NCBI RefSeq assembly: GCF_905147045.1
Contig: NC_065907.1
Span: 9,982,001 to 10,046,000, forward strand
Length of the DNA stretch: 64,000 nucleotides
Direction of reading: 5' to 3'
DNA from: Nymphalis io
Taxonomy: Eukaryota; Arthropoda; Insecta; Lepidoptera; Nymphalidae
In this document: piece after piece, positions 46,701 to 58,700 of the stretch
Position numbering within the stretch: the stretch's first letter is position 1
Layout of the letters: every line of letters begins with the position of its first letter
Program-made: the position numbers and the translations under genes
The notes under the pieces: generated by a model
Databases searched by the model: none
What the model was told of the DNA's origin: nothing
The model's input: the letters and a program-made list of their open reading frames with translations, nothing else

Positions 46701-49700
46701 GATCTGAGCTAGGAATGTAGTATTCCATTCCCAACACGATCTCGTCAGCAACAGCAGCGGCACTAGCTGTCGGGTCATTCCCACTGAAGCAACGTTCCTT
46801 CCAACGCATAGTAATCGCGCATACCGTCCCAATCTGCCGACTTATAGTGCCAAACGCGACGTTTGCATACCGCTAGTGGCGGCAGCTTGGCCTATGGCAC
46901 TCTGGTAGATATAAGGCCGTGATCCGAAGAGCCAAGAGGAGCCTGAACCACAACCTGATATTCCACCGGGTGAGAAGTCAGCAGAAGGTCCAGCAGAGAA
47001 GGCGCTTGCCCATCAATGTCTGGGATCCTGGTGGGCTGATCAATCAGTTGGGTCAAGTCATGTGTGAGAGCAAACGCATGAGCAGTCCTTCCAGCATGGT
47101 CAGTTTTGAAGGATTTCAACCATGATTCGTGGTGAGCATTAAAATCCCCCAAAAACACCAATTCCGCGTTAGGAAATTGCTCTTGCGCAGCATCTGCCAC
47201 CCGACTAAGATGGTCAAATAATCGGCTTGTCTCCAAGTCACCATTGTGGGATCTGTAGAGGCACACGTAGACTCGACTCTGACGAACCAGGTCCACACGT
47301 ACCACCAACATGGAGAAGGAGGGGTCCTCCAAGCAGCGCAGTCGGTGACAGCAAACATCCGTCCTGACGAACAAGCATACTCCGGCTTTCGCTTTGAAGG
47401 ATTCTTCAAGCGTGTAGCCGGGATAATTAAGGTAGCTGGTATCGGCAGGACGGAGTATTTGTGTCTCCGTGAGAAACAACATTGCTGGCCGTGCTGTCTC
47501 GAGATGGTGGTGACAGCGTTGAGGTTAGCGTGGAGTCCTCGGATGTTAGAGAACTCGACCTCAAACAGTGTGGGTATGGTGGGGGTGTGCACCGCAGATC
47601 GACCGTTATTTCTTAGTTGCGCTACCATTTGGAAAAATAAGGAAAAGAGACGTGAAGCGAGCGACGTATTGCCACGATAGGGATGGGCAAAGTGTGGACG
47701 CGTGTTTTCCCATGTGGTTGAAAAGGAAAAATACACTGACCCACCGGACGGAAGGGCCCCCGAACCCCCCCGGAAATTGCCGCCGGGATCCCACCTTCCG
47801 GTCACCAACCGGCACGACGGTCCACCCCGAGATTATGCGTGGCCTGGTGGGGCAGCCTCGCGAGCTGGATAGGCACTCTCGGGCCCCTGTACTATGCCAC
47901 GGGCGGCCAGCGGAACAGCCGTTTCTTCGGGTCTCCCTGTCCGGCAGGTCAATACAGTTTCCCCCGGCATTGGTTCAACAGCCGTCTCCATTGGACCAAC
48001 ACCCATCGCGGCAATACCTCGAAACGCGGCTGCAAGCCACTTCACGAGTTTTTCACTATGCGTACGGTGGTAACAAGCCAGGCGGATGTTTAACATCCTA
48101 CCACCAGATGAGCAGTTGGCCGCTCAGATATCCCTTAGTCGCCTCTTACGACACCGATGGGAACGAGAGGGGCAGTGAAATGTATTCTTTCTCCGTCACT
48201 ACACGGATGAGAATTTATATAACATATTTACTTACAAACATATTTATTTAAACCATTTCATAATTACAATTAGTGATAGTCATTAGGTGGGTATAAAACA
48301 GCCTTGAAACTTTAATAGATATTATAAAGCTTTTCATAAACTTGTGCATTCAGCTTTACTTAGCTTATATTGCATAATGGAAGGTAAAGTTTACAAAAAA
48401 TCTTTAAGATTAAGATAATAAAGTCGACTTAAGCAGCTTTCCCGCTTACGGGCAAAGAAAAACAAGTGAGATAATGTTATGAATTTCTATTTATTTTACG
48501 TAAAAAATAGGGGTAAATAAACAGATATTTGGTCTCACTATATGTTGGATTAGTTCACTAATGAGAGTGGTGTGTGTAAATTCGACTATTGTTTTCCATT
48601 TGGTCAGAAGAAATTCGACCAATTTATTAGCGTGCTTATATATGGGATTTTTTTCTAATTATACATATTGTGGGCAAACAGGTGCAATCTCTATTCTCTT
48701 GTCCTTATAATCCGATAAGATAGGACATAGTTCAGGCGCAGGACTAAAAGCTGCATGCTTTCCGATGTTTAAGGTCCTCCAGGCCGATTTTGGCCACGGT
48801 GGCCAGTCCTAAGAGAGATTAGCCAACTGCGCAGGAGATATTATAGTGCACAAGTGTGTGCGTGAACACGGGTGCGTTCTCTATTTCCTAGCTCTTATAT
48901 TTCGATGGGACGGTAATCCGATACGACCGGAAAGAGTTCAGTGTTCAAGACCAACGGCTTTACGTGCTTTCTGAGGCACGGGAGTATACACACTTCCAAC
49001 TTCTAAGCCCCGGACTGCTACTGAGAATTTTCTGACAGAAAAACCGAATAACTTTTTATTGGCCCGACCTGGGAATTGAACCCTGGACATCCGGGTCAGC
49101 GGCCTTATAGCCACTAGACCAACGAGGCAGTCTGAGTATTGGAACTGTAAAAAAAATGGTCAGGAAATACAATAGTATTTTATTGGGCTGAACCGAGATT
49201 TAAATCCAGGGGGTTTAGAAGTATGTAAATTTACACGTGAATAGTGGTAACGTAGGCGAGCACTAAAGAGTTTTGAATATTCATCACCCAGGGGTTAAAT
49301 ATGGGATGAAAATTTGCATGAAAGTTGGAGAAGAATTGGATTTGCAGTGGTTTTCACCATAATAACTTATAATAAATTTTACTATATGTATTTGCTATAT
49401 GACTGCCTTATGTAAAGTATAATTGGAATAAAATTAGCATTGACGAAAATGTTGACAGCTACTTTACCATTGTTTAGACCATACAAACGTTAAACAACCA
49501 TTAACCTTAATACACGAAGACCCTAAGCTCCATAATGACTTTGTAAGAAGTATGAACCACTCCGTAAACCATCAATCATGGCATATAACATGTTTTGTGG
49601 CTGTAATTACACTGGCTCGCTCAGACACACACAAAAAAAATTATCATTGAGTTTCTTTTGCCGGTTCCTCTCAGGGTTGAGGTGTTTCTTACCGAACCGG

Positions 49701-52700
49701 TGGTAGTTTTGACAGTCAATAAGTAAGTCTAATACTTCTGTATCAAATAATATGTAATAATGTGTAATAAGTTTGTGGCGCCTTCACATAATAAACTTCT
49801 AACTTTAACCAGACTTCTAAGCATTTTTTTAGTTATTGATTAGTTTTATCTAATGATTGAATTAATAATTGGTTGGGTAAACTAATAGGGATGCTGGGAC
49901 GAATACAATTTTGAACAAAACAGGAATATCGTAGATTTTTTTTGAAGTATTTTTTATAATATAGGTAGGTGGACGTTTAGTTGGTACGTGGTCCCCACCG
50001 CCCATAGATATAAGCGCATTAGAAATATTAGCCATGACTTACATCGTCACGCCACCAATCTTGGGAACTAAGATTCTAAGCTATGTGTAGTGTCATTGGT
50101 TCACTCACCTCTTAAGCCGAAACATATTAAGTATTTCTTTTTGGCGATGGGGTATATGATGAGTGGGTCGTACACAAAGCTCTAGCACCAAGTAAGAAGT
50201 AGAGTTGTGGAGAAGCCTATCCATGCCTACTTGGTCACGTGTAGTATGCCACGTGGAGAAGCAAGGTGAAGTAAACCTAAAAGGTACAGTTGAGAAGCTA
50301 AGATATTAAGGCCTGTTATCTTTACCTGCTGTGCAAAGCTTGGAGTCTTCATCGTAGCCATCAATGCAGTCCGGTGCTCCATCGCAGAGATACTGAATCG
50401 AGATGCAGTTGCCGTCTACTGGACACTTGAATGGTTCGTACGGGTGACAGTACTCTGGAAAATGGCAAAGCAATAAAAGTTTTGTAAACAATAATTAATA
50501 TGATTAAATAGAAATAACTAATGTGTGTTATGTTTTGTAAATAAGTATTGTTATAAAGCTGCGTCTCAAAAAGAGAATAATTGGTAATTTTCGTATTGTC
50601 ACCATAATTTGGTAACAAAAGACCCTGCACTTAATTTTCAACAAAATTATATAACACACAAAGAAAACACAGTTCTATAAATTTTGTTCAAAAATTTGTA
50701 TGAAAAAAAGAAGAAATTTAGAATAATACAAGTGTAATAAATAAATAAGTATAACCTTACAATAATCTTTTTATCCTCAACTAGCTAGGCTCTTGTCTAG
50801 CAATGATATATTAATGAACTGAATTTATTTTAAAATATATACTATATTTGACTATATAAAACATTTTTCGTTAAAGCTTAGTGAGTTAGTTAGAGTTTAA
50901 GCGTCGCTCGCCTTGTATTTCATTGAATATAAACATTTCACACACACGCTCACAAATAAATGCAATTCGTTTTTGAATTAGTAATAGTTTAATGTCAAAC
51001 TAAAATCATCTCTTTGTGTTTTAATTTCCTATTATGTTTTTTTTTTTTTTTGCTTTAAAGAAATAATAATTTTATCAGCATTTAAATAAAAGATTCTTTA
51101 CCTAAACGAGATAAAAGAAAAAAAGTAAAGTAGTGTATCTTCAGAATTAAAATAATTAAATGGGTTTATATTATATATTACAGTTACGGAGGGTTCTGGA
51201 ATACATTTATAAATATATAAAAGTAATTTCTCTGAAAACGTAGGTAACTCGTTTTATTGTACCTTAAATATTTTATAATTTAAATATTAGCTCGGTCAAA
51301 GTATTTTATACTTTCATATCCCAGATGAGTTTGTTCAGCTCGTGTAAAAAAGCTACAAGTTAAAATTCATAATAAATTAGAAAGCATGAATCTGACTGGT
51401 GGTAGGGCTTTGTGCAAGCTCGTCTGGGTAGGTACCACCCACTCATCAGATATTCTACCGCAAAACAGCAGTACTTGATATTGTTGTGTTCCGGTTTGAA
51501 GGGTGAGTGAGCCAGTGTAATTACAGGCACAAGGGACATAAAATCTTAGTTCCCAAGGTTGGTGGCGCATTGGCTATAAGCGATGGTTGACATTTCTTAC
51601 AATGCCAATGTCTAAGGGCGTTTGGTGACCACTTACCATCAGGTGGCCAATATGCTCGTCCACCTTCCTATTCTATAATAAAAAAAAAAAAAAAAATCCT
51701 TTGTTGAGGTTAAAACTTAGATATTTTGTTTATATATTTTTAAAAATACATAGATTCGTAGTTACTTCAAGGTACTATAATTACTGCTATATTTTCGGGA
51801 TAAGACTTTCGTTTTTATTTTCGTTAGTGGTAAATTGATTTCAACTTTGCCTATTAAAGATAATTTTAATAAATAAGGCTTATATAAAAAAAAGTTTGGA
51901 TGATAAAAAGCTTCATTAATTTCTACACTGAAGATACTAATTGTATATAGTTGAATATATATTTAAACCGAGAATAAGCTTGATAACTAATTTACTTTCC
52001 AATTATTCTCGATAGAATTTTCATGACGAGCTTTTCATTTAGATTTATAAAAAGTAATATCATTTTCATACAAAAAATACAAATTTTATCGTATATAGAT
52101 TTATATTATTAATTTCATTTGCGAGAAAGCGATTCAGCTGAGTTACTTTTCAGTTATTTTCAATAGGATTTACAATCTAAATAAAAATAAATATTTCTTC
52201 TAACATAATACAAATCAATTATTATTTAATTAAAAACAAAAGTAAATTATCTAAATTACTCTGTTTTTTTAAGCCTAAACATTTTTTTTGTTATATAAAG
52301 CGCCTGAAAGAAATCGCTGTATACGATAAGGCTATTTTGTAATTTGGTTTGGTATAATTAGGACTACAATGAATTGCGTATTTCAGCGCAAAGATTATAA
52401 TTAATTAACTTCTTTGATACAACACTTTACCTATTACTTAAATTCTTTCCACCATTCCACGCGGATGATTTTGTTACAATTTGATACTGAACTCCTTTTT
52501 AAAATTAAAAATTTTTAAGTTTAAATTTTGATCTGTATTTAGTTTAAGAAGAGCCGTGATGTCTTAGTGGTTACACGACGAGAATCTTAATGATTCAGAG
52601 TTCAAACCTACCACGTGTATCCACCATCCCGCATTGGAGCGGCGTGGTGAAGGGACAGGGATCTTAGCCCAGCAGTGGGAAGCTTATAGGCTGCTACTTT

Positions 52701-55700
52701 AAATTTTATAAGAACATCATTGACCCGAAAAATTTGTAAAACTACGATAGCAATGTGTTTCTAAGTTTGTTTCCTTAAAGTATATTTAATTTTGATAAAA
52801 ATTAAATGACGTGAATACACACCTAATACCATTGAATTTTCATTCGTGTTCACTGATTCGTTATCTAAATTTTCCGCTTTAAAGAGTCTAATCAGAGGGC
52901 ACAAAAGAAATTGCCCGGAACGACGTATTCTTGATACCGCGCTGTGATTATAAGTATTTCCCGGGAGAGGGAAGCCATAACCAGGGGAAGGATTCAAGTC
53001 ATGTATTTTTGTTGGGAATTTACGTACTTGAAGAGTGAATTCACTTAATTTAGTTTTTATATAATTCTACTATTGTTAATTCACTTCTTACATACCAATT
53101 GATGATATATATAGCGGTATGTTACAACAAAGTGGATGGAAGATAAGCTCTCACTATAAAAAAAATACATTCATGTACCAACTTGGTTATCGGCGAAACG
53201 GTGTAAAAGTCTTATGTAATAGTCTTGAATCTCAAACAGATATACCAATATACATTTATATATATACATATATACATAAAACAATAAATTACGTTATAAC
53301 TGGTATATTCATTTATCTAATAATAGAAATAAAAATAAATGATCAGCACAGTTACTACGCGACCAATGACGCAAAACCCTTCAAAAAGGTTTATATGTGT
53401 ATCGTTCTAATTAGTAAATTTGTAGACGACGTTACGATCATTTTAGATATAGGTATTTGAGATTTCTCGTGGCTGTTAACTAATTAAACGTAGTTAAGTT
53501 AGTTTCAGGATTGTCCCCAAGGCTTACTTACAAACTCGTTAGCTTAGCATAACTTTCAGCAATTAACGTTCACATATGATATTAATATAGAAGATTAACT
53601 GTTTAAAATTGTTGTTAACGAATAAAATCGAAAACAAAATAAATTTTATTTGAATCAGCTCTTATAAGAATTCAATTGTTATTTGATAGGATTAAATGAA
53701 ATTTGAAGCATAAGCTGTTACTCTTCCTTCAAGGAAATTATATAAATATAATTCAATTGTTATATATCTGTAATTGCAATAATATTATTAAATTTAATAT
53801 GAATACTACACATTACACAGTAAATCATTTGAAATATATTACCTATTTCTGGTGAAAACCGCACTAAAATCCATTACACCGCCTTCCAGGAGAGTGAACG
53901 CCTATAGACCTTGAATATATAATGATAACTTTGCTATTGTGTCTAGTGTAATGTCTCTTCAAGTGTTAAGCGATCAGACAGTGACTTGGATTTATACAAA
54001 TTAATGATTATCATTGGTCTCTTTAGTCATGAACGCAAGTGTCTTCGCGATGCTGCTTAAATCATCTGTCAAAGATGCAGAGACCTATATTTATATATAA
54101 TAATTATCTATGACAATAATACCTTGCAAAATTGTTATAAAATGTATCTAAATTAAATTCGTTAGATTTAATATTCGAGATAGCCCAGTAGGTAGAAAGC
54201 GTGAACCGTAACCGATGTTCAAACCCAGGCAAGCACCACAGTTTCATCACTAAAACATCGTGGTGAAGAAATTTATATGAGTCTAATTTCACTGAAGTTC
54301 TGCCATATGTGCATCCACAAATCCGCATTAGAGCAATGGTGGAACGAGCTCCAAGCCTGCACCTCAAAACGGAGAGGAGGCCTTAGCCCAGCTGTTGGAC
54401 TATTACAGGCTGTTATTTTACTTTGCTTTAATATACACAGGGATAAATATATTCTACTTTAATGGAAACATTTGCCGTGTGGTGACGGCGACGAATATCA
54501 CCACCCCATCTCATCCCGTGGGGGGCATAGAAGTCGACCCGAGGGAATATATTTTTTACTGTAGTTTGCTTTCAGTGAGTCAATGTTAGATGCCCCGCTA
54601 ATGCAGCCGTTGATCCACTTGCGATATACCACCTGCTTAGATGATACAGCATCGGTACATTCACGAGTGAGCCAACGGTTACGCGTACCCCTACTGACGA
54701 GATCTGAGCTAGGAATGTAGTATTCCATTCCCAACATGATCTCGTCAGCAACAGCAGCGGCACTAGCTGTCGGGTCATTCCCACTGAAGCAACGTTCCTT
54801 CCAAGGGACCGACGCATAGTAATCGCGCATACCGTCCCAATCTGCCGACTTATAGTGCCAAACGCGACGTTTGCATACCGCTAGTGGTGGCAGCTTGGTC
54901 TGTGGCACTCTTATAGATATAAGGCTGTGATCCGAAGAGCCAAGAGGAGCCTGAACCACAACCTTATATTCCACCGGGTGAGAAGTTAGCAGAAGGTCCA
55001 GCAGAGAAGGTGCTTGCCCATCAATGTCTGGGATCCTGGTGGGCTGATCAACCAGTTGGGTCAAGTCATGTGTGAGAGCAAACGCATGAGTAGTCCTTCC
55101 AGCATGGTCAGTTTTGAAGGATTTCAACCATGATTCGTGGTAAGCATTAAAATCCCCCAAAACACCAATTCCGCGTTAGGAAACTGCTCTTGCGCAGCAT
55201 CTGCCACCGACTAAGATGGTCAAATAATCGGCTTGTCTCCAAGTCACCATTGTGGGATCTGTAGAGGCACACGTAGACTCGACTCTGACGAACCAGGTCC
55301 ACACGTACCACTAACATGGAGAAGGAGGGGTCCTCCAAGCAGCGCAGTCGGTGATAGCAAACATCCGTCCTGACGAACAAGCATACTCCGGCTTTCGCTT
55401 TGAAGGATTCTTCAAGCGTGTAGCCGGGATAATTAAGGTAGCTGGTATCGGCAGGACGAAGTATTTGTGTCTCCGTGTGAAACAACATTGCTGGCCGTGC
55501 TGTCTCGAGATAGTGGTGGACAGCGTTGAGGTTAGCGTGGAGTCCAGGGATGTTAGAGAACTCGACCTCAAACAGCGAGGGTATGGTGGGGGTGTGCACC
55601 GCTGTACGACCGTTATTTCTGTTTTGTTGTGCTACTATTAGGGAAAAAAATGGAAAAGAGACGTGAAGCGAGCGACGTATTGCCACGATAGGGATGGGCA

Positions 55701-58700
55701 AAGTGTGGAGGCGTGTTTCCCCAAGTGGTTGCCAAAAGGAAAAATACACTGACCCGCCGGACGGAAGGGCCCCCGAACGCCCCCGGAAGTGGCCGCCAGG
55801 ACCCCACCTTCCGGTCACCAACCGGCACGATGGTCCACCCCGAGATTATGCGTGGCTTGGTGGGGCAGCATCGCGAGCTGGTTAGGCACGCTCGGGCCCC
55901 TGTACTATGCCACGGGCGGCCAGCGGAACAGCCGTTTCTTCGGGTCTCCCTGTCCGGCAGGTCAATACAGTTTCCCCCGGCATTGGTTCAATAGCCGTCT
56001 CCATTGGACCAACACCCATCGTGGCAATACTCGGTCGGGCACTGGCCGTACGCTGGCTGACCTCGAAACGCGGCTGCAAGCCACTTCAAGAGTTTTTCAC
56101 CATGCGTACGGTGGTAACAAGCCAGGCGGATGTTTAACATCCTACCACCAGAGTCTACCTAGGCCAGACCATCCAACTAGGTAGGTCCAACTTCGACAAA
56201 GAGGTCAATCGTCGAATTCAACTCAGCTGGGCAGCGTTCGGGAAGCTACACGATATCTTCTCATCCCAAATACCGCAGTGTCTCAAGTCGAAAGTCTTCG
56301 ACCAGTGTGTGTTGCCAGTGATGACTTATGGATCACAATGGGCCTCATAAGAAGGCTCAAGGTCACTCAAAGGGCAATGGAGAGGGCTATGCTCGGAGTT
56401 TCTCTGCGAGATCGAATCAGAAATGAAGAAATCCGCAGGCGAACCAAAGTAATCGACATAGCCCGAAGAATTGCTAAATTGAACCACTTCAATGGGCGGG
56501 GCACATTGTTCGCAGAACCGACAGCCGCTGGGGCAGAAAGGTTCTCGAGTGGCGACCACGAACCGGAAGACGCAGCGTGGGCAGGCCCCCTACAAGGTGG
56601 ACCGACGACTTAGATCAAGATCGGACAACGTGGAAATCCTCGGGGGAGGCTTTTGTCCAGCAGTGGACCGTCTTTCGGCTAATATGATGAATGGAAACAT
56701 ATTATTCAAACATAATAAAATATTTTAATATAAAAACTTTAATCAAACCATTGTAGTATAAGATACAAGTATGTTTTAATGAAATTAAGAGAAACACTAG
56801 ATAAAATATATGTAACTCAATAAACATAGTAGATTTCTAAAAGTATAATTAGCCCCAACGAACGTAACATCTTAGGCTAAACCTTAATCAGATAATATAA
56901 ATGGTCTTGTAGCTTCGCTTCGTTTCTGTAATTACTGGATTAAATTAATAAAGTTGTCGAAACTTTTTATACTGAATTGTTTTGTTAAAGTTTGATGAGA
57001 ACATTCTAGCTTTGATTACATAAGCTGAGATTACATGCATTTTTTGTTTGATTTTATTTAATATAGTATGTGAATGATTTGATTACTTTTTAATTTACTG
57101 AAAATATAGCGCATATAACTAACTGTGTGTTTAAATGCAAAAATGGGAAATTAATATCTTTCATCTTACATAATTTTGTGGCAGAATTGCAATGAAATAA
57201 AGTATGGAAAGGTATTAAACATGCAGATTTACTCACGATTTTTACCTTTCTTTCGTTTTTATTTATAAACGTTGCTTAGAAGGTTGTTTGTTAAACGATG
57301 CTTTGTCTTCTTCTTTCGAATGTCAAATCAAAATTGTCAGAAAGAGAAAAATAATTGTTAAACTAAACAGTCGCTAAACGTCTTTACGCAAGACCTTACA
57401 TGACACATCATGTTCACACCTAAGTTATTACGTACTGACCTACATTGTTATGTTTCCGTTTATAATTATTCAGCGACACTCACTTGTACAGTAGTTCTAT
57501 TCTGTAGAACTCACTCAAGTTACGGTTATACACGGTGATATATGAACAGTTTTATGAACGACGAGTTTTAAATAATAAAAAAATTAAACAAAGGAAGTGC
57601 TACCGTTTGTTCACACAACTATAATTTGTTTGATCATTTAAAAACATTTAATTTCTACACTATATTATACTCAGTAGCAAATCTAGACAGCGTGATTCAG
57701 GAATCTGACAAATTCAATCAACGCCATCTATCGCTACTGAGTAGTAATACACGCCATTATACAAATAGTTTAATATCATCTTTAAGTATGTAAAATAGGG
57801 AGTTAGCGTGGGTAGACCAAACTTCACTCTAGGCTAATTTAAATGAATATTCTTAAGAAACGAGTTCTATGAAAGGTAAAGTTCGTATCTAACATTTATC
57901 TTAAGTTCGTTATAAATATTAAGTTGACTTGTGGCATTATGAAAGTTGAGATAATGATGAAACCTCAAAGCTTACGAAGGCAGCTTTGACTTTGTATAAT
58001 ACCAAAGTTACATAGAATTTAATTACAAGTAGCAAAAGAGTATTATGAATGGAAAAAGATATAAAGAATTCTGTGTGGAATAGTACACTAGTATATATTA
58101 TGTAGAATCGACTGCCATTGGCTTAGTGGTTAGCTATAAGGCCGTAGAGCCCGAGGTACTGGTCTTAAAACCCAGGCCGATAAGAAATTGTTGTTTTTTT
58201 GTCGAAAATTTCGGTCGTGCCTCGATAAGCCTAATATGTCCTGTGCAGTTGGCTATTCTCTTGAAATAGGCCCTGTGCCCGAAATCGATCATTAGGCCTT
58301 CATAATCAATACATACATATATCCGTAGCCGTGATAAAAATAGACTATTTATAAAAACATTGTCTTTATTCTATTGTCGTTACTAATGATAGATGATTTC
58401 ACTGAAAATTTTAGTGCTTTATACATACGACGACACACATACGACCTACCTTACTATAAGAAATAAAATAGAAGTATACAGAGGCAATAGTTAGTGTCTG
58501 TCGCAATTTATCCTTTTCTTTTTTTTATTAAATTCGGAACTATTATTTTATGTGAGAGTCTAGTGTATAGGTTGATTTTATGACTTATGTTTTGTTATAA
58601 TATTGTACAAATATTTCAAACTTTTTACTTACCGGAACGTTTATTATGGTGTCCATAAAGTCGATTGAGGTCAAGAGACTCGACGGACCCCGGGGCGCAG

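Larger units (their letters stand above)
44967..48180 (-). mobile_element. Jockey/CR1-like LINE, near full length, degenerate
   Basis: On the minus strand it has a GC-rich 5' region (48180-47600), an endonuclease ([15 protein letters not shown]), a reverse transcriptase ([53 protein letters not shown]) and a 3' end with a stem-loop and poly(A) (T run at 44967-44977 on plus). Frames are broken near 47512, 46444, 45993-46024 and 45490 and beyond. It sits in prohormone-4 intron 2, same strand as the gene. The clade (possibly Daphne- or CR1-like) is inferred from motif style only. The upstream 48105-48180 part may belong to another repeat. Confidence 0.82.
41473..50325 (-). other. prohormone-4: prohormone-4 intron 2
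   Basis: 8.9 kb, largely the Jockey/CR1-like LINE plus family A, B, C and D repeats. The remainder (for example 44080-44880) is AT-rich with nothing seen. Confidence 0.88.
50455..58632 (-). other. prohormone-4: prohormone-4 intron 1
   Basis: 8.2 kb. It holds the nested LINE/RTE remnant, one family A and several B and D copies, and a family M copy. AT-rich stretches (50.5-51.3, 51.7-52.5, 52.7-54.1, 56.8-58.1 kb) show nothing I can identify. Confidence 0.88.

Noticed and set aside
47568..48251. 227-codon plus-strand open frame
   Set aside because: It is the antisense shadow of the GC-rich 5' region and endonuclease of the minus-strand LINE.
49070..49137. Possible tRNA gene on the minus strand
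   Set aside because: The tRNA-like part is the head of the 480-bp family D repeat, seen again at 58108.
53119..53460. 113-codon open frame
   Set aside because: It is AT-rich, with a run of Ile/Tyr from a TATATA microsatellite, no domain and no splice context. Probably chance.
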